Source: Bacillus sp. FJAT-25509
Lineage (GTDB): Bacteria; Bacillota; Bacilli; Bacillales; Bacillaceae_G
Assembly: GCF_001420605.1 (NCBI RefSeq)
Contig: NZ_LJIZ01000038.1
Location: forward strand, 1-64,000
Reading direction: 5' to 3'
DNA: 64,000 bases
The notes under the pieces are model-generated. The model worked only from the letters and a program-made list of their open reading frames with translations, made no database searches and was not told the DNA's origin. The number at the start of each line of letters is the position of its first letter. The stretch's first letter is position 1. The translations under genes were made by a program, and so were the position numbers. Shown in pieces: positions 44,436-53,919 of this stretch.

Positions 44436-46034
44436 ATGAGTCTCAAACGAAGAGAAGAAATTCAAAGTGGTAAAACAGTTCTTGGTATAGAACTAGGTTC
44501 AACGCGGATTAAGTCAGTACTCATAGGAGAAGACCATATACCGATAGCTTCAGGCAGTCATGATTGGGAGAATAAATATATCAACAATCTATGGACATAT
44601 AGTGAAGAGGATATATGGCAGGGTGTACAAAACAGTTATAAAAAGATGGCAGATGATGTAAAACATCAATATGGCGTCACACTACAAAAAGTGGAAGGTA
44701 TTGGATTTAGTGGAATGATGCATGGCTATATGGTTTTTGGTAAAGAGGGAGAGCTTTTGGCCCCATTTCGTACCTGGCGTAACAATATTACCGAACAGGC
44801 ATCAAAAGTACTGACAAAACTATTTAACTATCAAATTCCAGAGCGTTGGAGTATCGCTCATCTATATCAAGCAATATTGAATCAGGAAGAACATCTTGCA
44901 GATATTACTTTTCAGACAACTCTTGCTGGTTACATCCATTGGAAACTGACAGGACAGAAAGTATTAGGAATTGGTGAAGCTTCTGGTGTATTTCCAATTG
45001 ACTTGATTAAAAGGAACTACAATCAAAACATGATTAATCAATTTAATGTTTTAATTGCAGTTCATAATTTACCATGGAAATTAGAAGATATTCTGCCAAA
45101 GGTCTTGGTAGCTGGTGAAAAAGCAGGCTACCTCACAGAAGAAGGAGCAAAGCTACTAGATATTACAGGAGAACTACTAGGAGGAATCCCACTTTGTCCG
45201 CCAGAGGGTGATGCAGGAACTGGTATGGTCGCAACTAACAGTATAGCTAAGCGAACCGGTAATGTTTCAGCGGGAACTTCTGTATTTGCAATGATTGTAT
45301 TGGAAAAGGAACTGTCAAAAGTTTATTCGGAGATTGACCTTGTTACTACACCTAATGGAAATCTGGTCGCAATGGCCCATTCCAACAATTGCTCTTCCGA
45401 TCTAAATGCATGGATTAGTTTGTTTGATGAATTTTCAAAACTAATAGGCAAGGATGTTGATATGAATAAGTTATATGGAATTCTGTATAACTTAGCTCTT
45501 CTAGGGGATCCGGATTGTGGCGGTTTACTAGCTTACGGCTATCTTTCTGGAGAACATATGACTAAATTCGAAGAGGGCCGTCCAATGTTTGTCCGTTCTT
45601 CAGAGAGCAAATTCAATCTGGCTAATTTCATCCGTGTTCATTTATATACAGCCTTAGGAGCATTGAAGATTGGGATGGATATACTTCTCAAACAGGAAGA
45701 AGTGAAATTGGATAAAATCCTAGGTCATGGTGGCTTGTTTAAAACTGAAGCTGTTGGACAAAGAATCATGGCCGCTGCTCTCAATGTTCCAGTCTCGGTT
45801 ATGGAGACAGCAGGAGAAGGAGGAGCATGGGGGATTGCATTACTTGCATCCTATATGTTAAACAAAGCAGACAATGAAATGCTTGAAGGTTATTTAAACC
45901 ACAAAGTATTTATTGAAAAAACAGGTAAAGCAATATCTCCAGACTTAAAGGATGTAGAGGGATTTGAGCTATTCATGAAACGTTATACCAATGGTTTGGC
46001 AATAGAAAGAGCGGCAATAGATAATTTTAAATAA
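44436..46034 (+). CDS. FGGY-family carbohydrate kinase, probable ribulokinase
   Basis: A 532-residue two-domain sugar kinase. The N-terminal phosphate loop reads [17 protein letters not shown] (about 14-30); [14 protein letters not shown] and PFRTWRN follow, and the C-terminal domain holds [12 protein letters not shown] and [25 protein letters not shown]. It differs from classical AraB in sequence, and resembles the alternative ribulokinase type described in Clostridium (AraK). Placed after araA and araD with no other kinase, it should phosphorylate L-ribulose. ATG 44436 is chosen because GGAGG ends eight bases before it. Last gene of the cluster. Confidence 0.82.
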   Translation: MSLKRREEIQSGKTVLGIELGSTRIKSVLIGEDHIPIASGSHDWENKYINNLWTYSEEDIWQGVQNSYKKMADDVKHQYGVTLQKVEGIGFSGMMHGYMVFGKEGELLAPFRTWRNNITEQASKVLTKLFNYQIPERWSIAHLYQAILNQEEHLADITFQTTLAGYIHWKLTGQKVLGIGEASGVFPIDLIKRNYNQNMINQFNVLIAVHNLPWKLEDILPKVLVAGEKAGYLTEEGAKLLDITGELLGGIPLCPPEGDAGTGMVATNSIAKRTGNVSAGTSVFAMIVLEKELSKVYSEIDLVTTPNGNLVAMAHSNNCSSDLNAWISLFDEFSKLIGKDVDMNKLYGILYNLALLGDPDCGGLLAYGYLSGEHMTKFEEGRPMFVRSSESKFNLANFIRVHLYTALGALKIGMDILLKQEEVKLDKILGHGGLFKTEAVGQRIMAAALNVPVSVMETAGEGGAWGIALLASYMLNKADNEMLEGYLNHKVFIEKTGKAISPDLKDVEGFELFMKRYTNGLAIERAAIDNFK

Positions 46035-46049
46035 TAAGAAATGTTTTTT

Positions 46050-46083
46050 AAGACAGAGTGTTAATCCTCTGTCTTATTTTTTA
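46050..46083 (+). terminator. terminator of the arabinose cluster
   Basis: AAGACAGAG (46050-46058) pairs perfectly with CTCTGTCTT (46067-46075), then ATTTTTT. The only strong terminators seen after 31.5 kb are this one and the internal one at 34.1 kb. Confidence 0.88.
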
Positions 46084-46300
46084 TAGGTTTTGCATCATTT
46101 TAGAGAAGGAGGGAGCCTTAAGTGCTTTCTTCTTTTTTATTTGTTCCATTTGGGAATACTTGCTAATGTGGAGAAAGAGTGTGGGAAACAAAGAGTACCT
46201 TGGAGAAGCGAGCAAGAAGAATTCTTAAGATTAAGTGTAATTTATATGATTATGAAAATGGGATTTATAGGTGGGAAAGAATTTACGGGTTAACTAGGGG

Positions 46301-47641
46301 GTGACTAGCTTGCAAGATCATCATTCAAATCTTACAAAGAGTTTAACCAAGAACACTCAAGTCATACAAGAAAAACTAAACAATACAGCTGAATTTACGA
46401 CGAGGAACATCCAAATTGAGGGACATAATAATAAGATTCATTATGGGGTTCTCATCTATCTCGATGGGATTGTGAATACACAAATCATAAGAGAATCAAT
46501 TATTCAGCCGTTAGCAAAAGCGAAGCTAATACCAAAAGAAATGTTTATCAAAACACTTAAAGCGCGAACCGTTGAAAAGAGCTTTCGACAACGTTCACCA
46601 TCAGGTCCACAAATTGGACTGAATGAAATGTTTAAAACAAATATAAACATGATTCGTAGTTACATTAAGTCACCGGAGTTAGTAGTTGAAATGAAGAAAA
46701 TAGGCAGGTATGTACAGGAAGATGTTGCAATTGTTTACTTAAAGAGTAAAGTTGATCAATTGTGCCTTGAAGAAGTTCGTGAAAAAATTGACTCCGTGGA
46801 TGTCGAATATGCAATAGAGGGCCGTATCATTGACGATGCAATCGAAGGATATAGGCCTACACTTTTCCATTTGACTAAAACAGAAGAAATGCCAGATGTA
46901 ATTGTATCTGCATTATATGAAGGGAGAATTGCGATTTTCGTAGATGGAACACCCGAAGCAACGGTTGTTCCCGCTTTGTTTGTTCAATTCATGCAGGTGC
47001 CGAATTCGTATTACGAGAAAACAGGACGCTTTGCAAATAAACCATTATTTTTTATTAGTTTTTTTCTTACCTTTTTACTACCAGGTGTTTACATAGCCCT
47101 TCAAAAATATCACACTGATTGGTTTCCTAAGAAAGCTGTCAAAATATTTTTTGAAGATAAAGTCGGTTTCACATCTTTTTGGGATATGATTTTTTTAATT
47201 TTTATCTTGTATTTATTATCAATTTCAGCGTTCCGTATATCAGGGGATATGATTATTGTCGCATCCTTACTCGGAACAACCATTATTAGTTCAACAGCCG
47301 TACAGTCTAAAATCATTCACCCAATGAGTATCGTTGTTGTAGGAACCGCTATCTTGATTAGTTTAATGTTTATGTTTGGTGGCATGGGAGCACCACTTCT
47401 TCCGTTACGAATCATCTTTCTTATCATAGGCGACTGGTTTGGATTTACGGGAATGGGTATTGGACTAGTTATTCTGATCATATACATGTCCAGACTTCGT
47501 TCATTAGGTGTTCCATATCTTACACCAATCATTCCATTTCATCCAAAAGAATTTAAGGATGTCATTTTCAGGGGCAAACTAAAGAACTTACTAAATAGCG
47601 TACATCTGTATCCCCATGATAAAAAACAAAAGAAACAGTAA
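46301..47641 (+). CDS. GerA-type spore germination protein
   Basis: A 446-residue membrane protein of the GerA/SpoVAF family. A soluble N-terminal part (1-240) includes YGVLIYLDGIVNTQIIRESII and IPKEMF-type sequence; the signature SALYEGRIAIFVDGTPEATVVPALFVQFMQ (about 205-234) is followed by YYEKTGRFANKPLFFISFFLTFLLPGVYIAL, and four or five helices end at about 415. It should sit in the spore inner membrane as a germinant-receptor A subunit. No B or C subunit genes are beside it, making it an orphan. The start is uncertain between GTG 46301 and TTG 46310. Slightly short and divergent compared with classical GerAA (about 480). Confidence 0.82.
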   Translation: MTSLQDHHSNLTKSLTKNTQVIQEKLNNTAEFTTRNIQIEGHNNKIHYGVLIYLDGIVNTQIIRESIIQPLAKAKLIPKEMFIKTLKARTVEKSFRQRSPSGPQIGLNEMFKTNINMIRSYIKSPELVVEMKKIGRYVQEDVAIVYLKSKVDQLCLEEVREKIDSVDVEYAIEGRIIDDAIEGYRPTLFHLTKTEEMPDVIVSALYEGRIAIFVDGTPEATVVPALFVQFMQVPNSYYEKTGRFANKPLFFISFFLTFLLPGVYIALQKYHTDWFPKKAVKIFFEDKVGFTSFWDMIFLIFILYLLSISAFRISGDMIIVASLLGTTIISSTAVQSKIIHPMSIVVVGTAILISLMFMFGGMGAPLLPLRIIFLIIGDWFGFTGMGIGLVILIIYMSRLRSLGVPYLTPIIPFHPKEFKDVIFRGKLKNLLNSVHLYPHDKKQKKQ

Positions 47642-47818
47642 GAGAGAAAGAACTGTAGGGGTAATCCTTTCAATGCATACAATCAAAGTGCACTAAAGTA
47701 TGGATATACGGTCTGCCCGAAGGCGAGCAAGAAAAGTAATAAAAATGGTAAAAAGCAGTTGAGAGAAATAATAAGAGTTAAACAATAAAACGCCAGGTAA
47801 CAGTTTGGAGGAATGAGA

Positions 47819-48325
47819 ATGTATGCTAATATTGAAGAATTTATTGAAGATTGGACTCGAGAAGCGGAATTAACAAAGAACTTAATTAATGTTTTAACAG
47901 ATGATTCCCTAAATGTTTCAATAGCTGAAAATGGAAGAACGATTGGAAGAACAATTTGGCATATTACTTGTAGTTCTCAAGGTTTATTAGGTTATTTTGG
48001 ATTTAATGCCGTTCCATTAGAAAATGAACATCAAGTTCCTCGATCAGCTAAAGAGGTAATTGAAACTTTTGATAAAGTAAGTTCAGATTTAATAGAAACT
48101 GTTAGAAGTCAATGGACTAATGAAAGACTAACAGAACAGCAATTTAAATTTGGTAGAACGATGACAAACGGAGTAATCTTATCAATAATAATAAAACACT
48201 TAATTCATCATCGTGGGCAATTAACCGTATTAATGAGACATGCTAATTTACCAGTATTTGGTGTTTACGGTCCTTCATTTGAAGAGTGGACAACAAATAA
48301 CATGGGCAACCCACCAGTAGTTTAA
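47819..48325 (+). CDS. DinB-like (DUF664-type) protein
   Basis: A 168-residue four-helix-bundle protein of the DinB superfamily, with metal-binding histidines in TIWHIT (helix 2) and HLIHHRGQLTVLMRHANLPVFGVYGPSFEEW (C-terminal helix and tail), a layout typical of this family in Bacillus. ATG 47819 is preferred to ATG 47813 because GGAGG (47807-47811) is then seven bases away. Members include bacillithiol- or mycothiol-dependent transferases; activity here is unknown. Single-gene unit. Confidence 0.82.
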   Translation: MYANIEEFIEDWTREAELTKNLINVLTDDSLNVSIAENGRTIGRTIWHITCSSQGLLGYFGFNAVPLENEHQVPRSAKEVIETFDKVSSDLIETVRSQWTNERLTEQQFKFGRTMTNGVILSIIIKHLIHHRGQLTVLMRHANLPVFGVYGPSFEEWTTNNMGNPPVV

Positions 48326-48858
48326 AGAGCTAGTAAAATAAAAAAGAGCCTAGAGAATTTTATGGTATTAGAAGAAATTTTTACAAGTTATTATTGAAAA
48401 TAAGTATAAAGACATCCTTAATGGTAATACTGAAATAGAGATATTGTTTACACGACAATATCTTCTAGTTAAGATTGGCTCCTAACGAACCAATATTTAA
48501 CGATTATATGGACTTCATAAAAGATTATTCTTTTAGAGAGACCTCATATAATAGGGTTAAATCCCGAAACAGATGGCGTCCATCGTACTGACCTCCTGGT
48601 TGGTACTTTGGGCGTCATCTTTTTTATTGGAATAGTTAGTGGCACAGTAGAATCAAATTCCTCTTAATATAAGCGGAAAAATCACTGGATAAAGGTACTT
48701 CTAAAAATTAGATAGAAGTCACCCTTATATTTTTTATATATTTAAAATCTTATCAACGTTTATTTGTATTTTAAATAATTATTTTCAGAATTTTTCCTCA
48801 CTACCAAAATATAAATTAAAAGTATATTAAATTTGTCTAAGGTAAAGGAGGAATAGTT
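48326..48858. other. gene-free region containing a long structured hairpin
   Basis: About 530 bases without a supported gene. The main feature is the nested hairpin at 48571-48627, listed separately. ATTGG/CCAAT at 48474-48495 can form a small stem. The remaining sequence is AT-rich and silent to me. Confidence 0.35.
48571..48627 (+). terminator. long nested hairpin with T-tail
   Basis: An outer stem (GATGGCGTCC with GGGCGTCATC) and an inner stem (GTACTGACC with GGTTGGTAC) around TCCT, then TTTTTT. It stands 250 bases after the DinB-like gene and 230 before the next, so it could end a small RNA or be the far terminator of the DinB-like gene. Confidence 0.6.
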
Positions 48859-49797
48859 ATGTTTTGTAAAAGATGTGGCAACTCATTAGTAGAAAATGAC
48901 CGTTTTTGTGGGAATTGCGGAACAAAAGTTATTTTTTTGAAAAATGAAGAGGTAATTTCAACAAATCAAGATCAGATTAATGAGGATATTTCATTAGGTG
49001 AATCGGTTTCAAAAGTAGTTACACCTAAGACAGAACGATCGAAACAAAATTCCTCAGCAATTGTACATAACGGGCTCTTATCACAAACAGTAACTGAACC
49101 AGGTGCAAATAGCCAAGTTATGAATCATGTGAATTCAGAGCAACTTAATCAATTTAAATCAACAATGTTAAACTTTTGGAGTTTCTTTAAATTAGCTATT
49201 AAAAATCCCTATGGTGTTGCACAAGGTGTTACAGAAAAACATTTTTTAAAAGGGATTATTATTTTAATTTTATATTCGCTATTAATTCCAGCAACTTTCT
49301 ATAATGTATTAAAGATTGGGATTAAATCAACAGAGAGTGTTATAGGAGATTATACTAACTTCAGTAACCAATTAAGTTTTAGTACCTTGGTTATTAGCCC
49401 GTTTGTTATGATATTAATTGTTCATTTAGTAACAGTCATTACATCTTACATTTTTTTAAAAGGTAAAAAAACAAATCTTCAATTAAAAGAAGTTATTGCG
49501 AGATATGGAACTATCTATTCTATTAGTTTAGCTTTAGTTTGCTTTGCATTTATTTTAAGTTATGTCTCGATAACACTTTGTCTAATATTTATCTTAGTAT
49601 CGGTATTTATGAGTATTAGTGTAGTACCATTAGTGATCAGTTCGTTCCAAAATACTAAAACAAAAGGAATCGATAGTTTATATATCATTTCAATAGTTTA
49701 TATAGTAATGGCAATCACTCAAATGATTTTATTACGAACAATGATCATAAATACGATTCATAGAATTAGTGACTTGCTATTAGGAAAACTATTTTAA
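48859..49797 (+). CDS. zinc-ribbon membrane protein
   Basis: A 312-residue protein. The N-terminal zinc ribbon has two C-x-x-C knuckles, FCKRCGNSL and FCGNCGTK (residues 2-24). A Ser/Asn-rich linker follows to about residue 100, then five or six membrane helices between about 128 and 305. B. subtilis and relatives have several such zinc_ribbon_2 membrane proteins of unknown role. AAGGAGG ribosome site upstream. Another zinc-ribbon protein is encoded nearby at 51076-52101. Confidence 0.8.
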   Translation: MFCKRCGNSLVENDRFCGNCGTKVIFLKNEEVISTNQDQINEDISLGESVSKVVTPKTERSKQNSSAIVHNGLLSQTVTEPGANSQVMNHVNSEQLNQFKSTMLNFWSFFKLAIKNPYGVAQGVTEKHFLKGIIILILYSLLIPATFYNVLKIGIKSTESVIGDYTNFSNQLSFSTLVISPFVMILIVHLVTVITSYIFLKGKKTNLQLKEVIARYGTIYSISLALVCFAFILSYVSITLCLIFILVSVFMSISVVPLVISSFQNTKTKGIDSLYIISIVYIVMAITQMILLRTMIINTIHRISDLLLGKLF

Positions 49798-50136
49798 TTA
49801 ATATGGAATAAAGATTAATAGTAGGTAAAAAAAGCCACTTAATAGATAGGACAAAAAATTAGAAACTATATTTAAGATTTACTATATGATCCCATTCATG
49901 TAGAAAGTGAAAAGACATCACCATTTAATTTGTGGATGTTACTCTTTTACTTGGAGGGGACCTTTTTCTGAATATAAATGGACAAGCATTCCGAACTATG
50001 TTCAGATAGGAATGAAAGGTATTTCGTGCTTTAAAAAATGGGGCACAAAGTTGTAACCTTCTTTCTTAAATTCTAATTTCACTCTGTAAAAATCTAACTT
50101 TATCTATATCAGAAATAGACCCATCAATAAAAAAAT
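49798..50136. other. intergenic stretch with one weak hairpin
   Basis: AAGTGAAAAG-ACATC and GATGT-...-TTTTACTT (about 49909-49956) can pair imperfectly and may be a terminator for the zinc-ribbon gene. No gene is seen. Confidence 0.35.
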
Positions 50137-50173
50137 AAACGTGCAAGGCATCCAACGATCCCAATACACGTTT
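50137..50173 (-). terminator. possible terminator of the YARHG-amidase unit
   Basis: AAACGTG and CACGTTT flank a 23-base loop; on the minus strand it is followed by ATTTTTTTATT. The long loop lowers confidence. Confidence 0.45.
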
Positions 50174-50230
50174 AGAAATACAAAATAAGAAGTGCGGGAT
50201 CTTAGCAGTAAATATGTTATTTACCTATAT

Positions 50231-51079
50231 CTACTTTGACCCATCGTCAATAACTTCTGAACTATATCGATCGATCCCATCTGCTATCTTCATCAACAAA
50301 CTTGTTAAATAATGTGGATCCGATAGTTTTCGATCTTCTTCGGGATTTGTCATAAATCCAAGTTCAATTAATGTAACAGGAACCTTTGACCAATTAAATC
50401 CTGAGAGATCGTCACGATAGGAAATCCCTTTTACTTTTGTATATTGGTCTTTTTTTACTTCCTCAACAATATTCTGTGAAATTAATAAACTATCTTTATA
50501 AAGTGAAGAAATATAAGGATTTTCTTTAGACGGAGTTAAGACAGAAAATCCTTTTGTAGAATGATCATTCGAACCGTCAGCGTGGATTCTTATAAATAAA
50601 TCAGCATTGATTTTGTTGGCTATTTCTGCTCTTTCTTTATTGCTTAAATTTACATTATTTGTTGTACGAGTGAAGATGACATTGTAACCTCTCTTTTTAA
50701 GGATTTCACCTAATTTAAGTGATGCCTCTAAGCTTAAAACATACTCGGGCTTCTTTGTCACTACTCCTGTTGTACCGCCAGCCACTTTAATCTTCATTTC
50801 ACTAGAGCCCGGACCTAATGGTTCAAGCGCTGTATTTGCTTTACTTTGGTGACCTGGATCAATACAAATTACAAGTGGCTTTTTGGAGTTCTTCTTTTCA
50901 TTTGTTTGAATGACTTTATTTGATTTTTCTTTAAAGTTTTCTATTTTAGGCTGCTGACTTAGTGATGTTTTGTGCGGTTTATTATCAGAATGATCTTTTG
51001 GATAAAATAAAAAACTTAAAATACAGATTATAAAGATCATAAAAAAAATAATGATCTTTTTATTAACTACCAACTTCAA
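50231..51079 (-). CDS. membrane-anchored N-acetylmuramoyl-L-alanine amidase (Amidase_3)
   Basis: A 282-residue cell-wall hydrolase. One N-terminal membrane segment (about 8-25) precedes a linker to about 68 and an Amidase_3 domain (about 69-272). Zinc ligands are visible: H in ICIDPGHQ, E in PEYVLSLEASLKL, H in LFIRIHADGS; the catalytic glutamate lies in VTLIELGFMTNPEED. It cleaves the amide between muramic acid and the stem peptide on the outer face. The TTG start overlaps the stop of the upstream YARHG gene by four bases (TTGA), with GGGAGGAG upstream, so the two are coupled. Confidence 0.9.
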   Translation of the reverse strand: MKLVVNKKIIIFFMIFIICILSFLFYPKDHSDNKPHKTSLSQQPKIENFKEKSNKVIQTNEKKNSKKPLVICIDPGHQSKANTALEPLGPGSSEMKIKVAGGTTGVVTKKPEYVLSLEASLKLGEILKKRGYNVIFTRTTNNVNLSNKERAEIANKINADLFIRIHADGSNDHSTKGFSVLTPSKENPYISSLYKDSLLISQNIVEEVKKDQYTKVKGISYRDDLSGFNWSKVPVTLIELGFMTNPEEDRKLSDPHYLTSLLMKIADGIDRYSSEVIDDGSK

Positions 51080-52101
51080 TTAAGGAACTCCTCCCTAGCT
51101 TTGATTAGTTTTACATTATAAGTTTCAATCGCACTTAAAGTACCATTGTAATTCACATTTGGACTATACCATGATTGAGCTAAAAAATAGTTGCGCATTT
51201 CATCCGTTTTAAAAATGTATCCATGACGTGCATAAATTTCGTTTCTAGCTTTGCGCAACTCATCTTTCGTCAAATAATCTAGATCATCTTGAGTTAGTTT
51301 TCTTATATTACTCATTGGCAAGATAAACTTATTTGCAGTAGATACGTCACCATACACCATTGTATGGATTACGATAGCTAAATCATTTTTCGAATTTCCT
51401 TCCAATACAGGTATTGAAACACCGCAAGAGCCTGAATAATACATTAAATCATCGTTAGATAACGTTTGTGGATACTGTGCAACACATTGATCACCTACAT
51501 AAATATACCATGATGTATTTTTAGACATTGCTACTTCATCTGCAATATTTGCTACTTTAATCGCCCAATCTCTTATTGGAGAAATATTTCCACTATCATA
51601 TAAATTAAATATTGATTGAAGATTTTGTGGAGAAATATTATTAGCTGTTAAATGTATTACACCATCAATTTGTGTTATGTCCCAACTACCAACAGAAAGA
51701 CTTCTACTACCAGCGTAAATTTTTAATTGTTCTAATTGAGCTTTATAAGAAGGGATCGTTTGAGTATTAGGTGGATTATTTGCAGAATCTCCCACTGCCT
51801 CTTGCTCATTTTCATTATGTTGTACATGATTCGATACATGTTGAGAGTGTTTATTTTTATTTGTAAGTTTTGGATAAATTAAATAAATTGCGACAGCCAA
51901 TATAATTAATACGGCAATTGAAATCAATATACCTTTTAATCTACTATACTTATTTTTATAATTACTTTCATGTGAATTCCGATTTTTCGAACGAGTTTCG
52001 ACCTGATTAGTCACTTCTGGAATACTAGTTTTTTCACCACAATTTGTACAAAATATTGCCCCTTGCTCTAAGTTTCCACCGCATTTAGTACAGTAAGCCA
52101 A
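51076..52101 (-). CDS. zinc-ribbon, single-helix YARHG-domain protein
   Basis: A 341-residue protein. Zinc ribbon (residues 4-24, YCTKCGGNL and FCTNCGEK), a Ser/Asn/Lys linker, one membrane helix (about 57-77), an extracellular segment of about 170 residues, and a C-terminal YARHG domain (about 265-340) with LTKDELRKARNEIYARHGYIF and AQSWYSPNVNY. YARHG domains are extracellular and probably bind peptidoglycan or other surface ligands. Coupling with the amidase gene suggests a regulator or partner of that enzyme. The ribosome site is weak. Confidence 0.85.
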   Translation of the reverse strand: MAYCTKCGGNLEQGAIFCTNCGEKTSIPEVTNQVETRSKNRNSHESNYKNKYSRLKGILISIAVLIILAVAIYLIYPKLTNKNKHSQHVSNHVQHNENEQEAVGDSANNPPNTQTIPSYKAQLEQLKIYAGSRSLSVGSWDITQIDGVIHLTANNISPQNLQSIFNLYDSGNISPIRDWAIKVANIADEVAMSKNTSWYIYVGDQCVAQYPQTLSNDDLMYYSGSCGVSIPVLEGNSKNDLAIVIHTMVYGDVSTANKFILPMSNIRKLTQDDLDYLTKDELRKARNEIYARHGYIFKTDEMRNYFLAQSWYSPNVNYNGTLSAIETYNVKLIKAREEFLN

Positions 52102-52539
52102 ATTGTCTCACTCCCTTTTTAATAGCTAAAATTATTCTAATGTTGACTTTAAGAAAAAATGCATTTTATTTTTTATGGGAAAGAATGCGATAAGGTGGCT
52201 GAGTTGCAATGTAGGAAAGTCTGTTGGAAAGAAATGGCATGTAGAATTGATAAATATAAAAAAGACGATTAATCCACAAGAAAATCATTGGATTAAAAAA
52301 CGACTAAGAGGATTCTCTTTAGTCGCTTTGTAAAAAAAAATGAATTTTACACAATAATAAATATATGATTGATCTCTATTTCAAAGCACAAAAATTTAAT
52401 TTACTTCCTATAATGCATACAAAAAAATCTTAAAAAACGGTGAATTCCCCCAATTATAAAATTCAACTAATTAAATATAATCATTAGAGTGATTTTTCTA
52501 TCTATAAAAAATAAGTGGGGCAGGGCTGAGAAGTGGATT
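52102..52539. other. intergenic region with hairpins
   Basis: No gene. TAATCC/GGATTA (52271-52296) and CGACTAAGAG/CTCTTTAGTCG (52303-52326, one bulge) form adjacent stems. On the minus strand the second is followed by six T, so it may be a distal terminator for the leftward VanZ-like unit. Confidence 0.4.
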
Positions 52540-53100
52540 TTAAACTAAGGTTTTTTCTTTTAAATACCAACACGAATATACTCTCGAAATAAACCAACCT
52601 AATAATATACCACTAACGTTTAAGATTACATCATCAATATCCATCACTTTATTAGGATATCCAGTTATATAATTGATTCCAAGCTGAATTATTTCAATTG
52701 AGAAAGACAGAAAAAGACCAAATAAAAAAAAATTATGAAACCGCAGAATTTTTCTTTTTAGTACTACATAGAGAACTGGTATTGGAAGCAACAAAAGAAT
52801 ATTACCAATTACTTGTATCCATAGATCATGTTCAATCGACTTAAGAATTGTATTAAAAGGTGAAAATTGATAATAGAGCTTACTAGTTATTTCAAGATTT
52901 TTTTTATAGAAATACGTAATTGGAAAGAAAACAACTTTTACTAAAGATAAGTAGTAAAAAAACCATAATGTAAAATGAACGAATTTTTGTTTTGTAATTG
53001 ATTTACTAATCCATTTTATCTTAATGAAATATACTATTAATCCTAGCAAAAATACAAATAAAAATTCAATAGGATCTAATGATATTGAATAGCCGAACAT
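52540..53100 (-). CDS. VanZ-like membrane protein
   Basis: A 186-residue membrane protein with five helices of the VanZ family. The family core is FNTILKSIEHDLWIQVIGNILLLLPIPVLYVVL (about 82-114), then LFLSFSIEIIQLGI and MDIDDVILNVSGILLGWF near the C-terminus. VanZ of enterococci gives teicoplanin resistance; most chromosomal homologues have no known role. Start at ATG 53100, one base after the stop of the preceding gene, which implies coupled translation. An upstream in-frame extension overlapping that gene is rejected. Confidence 0.82.
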   Translation of the reverse strand: MFGYSISLDPIEFLFVFLLGLIVYFIKIKWISKSITKQKFVHFTLWFFYYLSLVKVVFFPITYFYKKNLEITSKLYYQFSPFNTILKSIEHDLWIQVIGNILLLLPIPVLYVVLKRKILRFHNFFLFGLFLSFSIEIIQLGINYITGYPNKVMDIDDVILNVSGILLGWFISRVYSCWYLKEKTLV

Positions 53101-53101
53101 G

Positions 53102-53509
53102 TTAGTATTTCCAAGATATAGATGTTTTTCCTTCCATTTGAAGGCCTGTGTAGTTACGGTAATAAATATAATATTTACCCTTTGTCTTATTTGTAAATGT
53201 TTTGTTTCCACCAGTTACTGATGGTACATTTGTTACATCTATTATCGGATCTAAGCCAAAAGCATCCATTTTAAATTGTAGTTCTATATTAGCTTGTTTT
53301 GTTTTCTTAGTATCTACCCAAATACCCTTGGTAGGATTAACTGCAACAATAAAGGTAGGATTACTACCAACATCAAGTCTTTTACTTTCGACGCCACCTG
53401 TCATGCTATATGTAGTAGAGTATTTACCATTTGCTGCAAAAGCTGTTCCACATATTAGTAACATTGAAGATACTATACAAATAGCTAAACCTTTTTTAAT
53501 TCTAATCAT
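53102..53509 (-). CDS. small secreted protein of unknown function
   Basis: A 135-residue protein with a clear signal peptide (MIRIKKGLAICIVSS, cleavage after AFA at about 25). The mature part of about 110 residues is beta-strand-rich (VGSNPTFIVAVNPT, NIELQFKMDAFG, GKYYIYYRNYTGLQMEGKTSISWKY) and has no cysteines. I do not recognise the family. GGAGG precedes the ATG. It is translationally adjacent to the VanZ-like gene, one base downstream. Confidence 0.75.
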   Translation of the reverse strand: MIRIKKGLAICIVSSMLLICGTAFAANGKYSTTYSMTGGVESKRLDVGSNPTFIVAVNPTKGIWVDTKKTKQANIELQFKMDAFGLDPIIDVTNVPSVTGGNKTFTNKTKGKYYIYYRNYTGLQMEGKTSISWKY

Positions 53510-53711
53510 TGTATTTCCTCCTTAAATTTAGTAATGGGAAAGTCTCTTAACTATTAAATCGGAGGATACTAAAAGTAAATAAAGTAATCTATGTGAAAAA
53601 AAATTGAACTTTAATTTAATATAATGGTGGGGTAGTTAATTTCGCCAAAAAAGGAAATATTTACGATTGTGACGAAATAATATAAAACACTACCTGAAAG
53701 GCTGGTCTAAA

Positions 53712-53807
53712 ATGCTTAATATCGTTTTTCCTGGTTTAGTCTTAATTATTTTAATTGCAGTATTTGTACTATTTAATAGAATCATTAAGAAATCTAAAAG
53801 ATCATAG
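53712..53807 (+). CDS. 31-residue single-helix membrane peptide
   Basis: A frame MLNIVFPGLVLIILIAVFVL, then FNRIIKKSKRS, has one perfect membrane helix (about 5-20) and a basic tail. A strong terminator follows 13 bases after its stop, which supports a small transcribed unit. AAAGG lies about 14 bases upstream, a rather long spacing. Function unknown. Confidence 0.5.
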   Translation: MLNIVFPGLVLIILIAVFVLFNRIIKKSKRS

Positions 53808-53819
53808 TTTGAGAGCGAA

Positions 53820-53848
53820 AAGAATCTACAATTTGATTCTTTTTTTAT
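53820..53848 (+). terminator. terminator after the small membrane peptide
   Basis: AAGAATC (53820-53826) pairs with GATTCTT (53835-53841), then seven T. Confidence 0.75.
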
Positions 53849-53919
53849 TTGGATTCGATAAATAAACTAGAAATTAAAACATTAAACAAGGATTAAATTT
53901 AAAAATTGAAAGAACTACA

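Noticed and set aside
46090-46293. 67-codon frame before the GerA gene
   Set aside because: No GGAGG before its start, no family resemblance, and low-complexity composition.
53100-53211. Longer VanZ-like protein starting inside the upstream gene
   Set aside because: The extension overlaps the secreted-protein gene in another frame; the ATG at 53100, one base after that gene's stop, is the natural coupled start.
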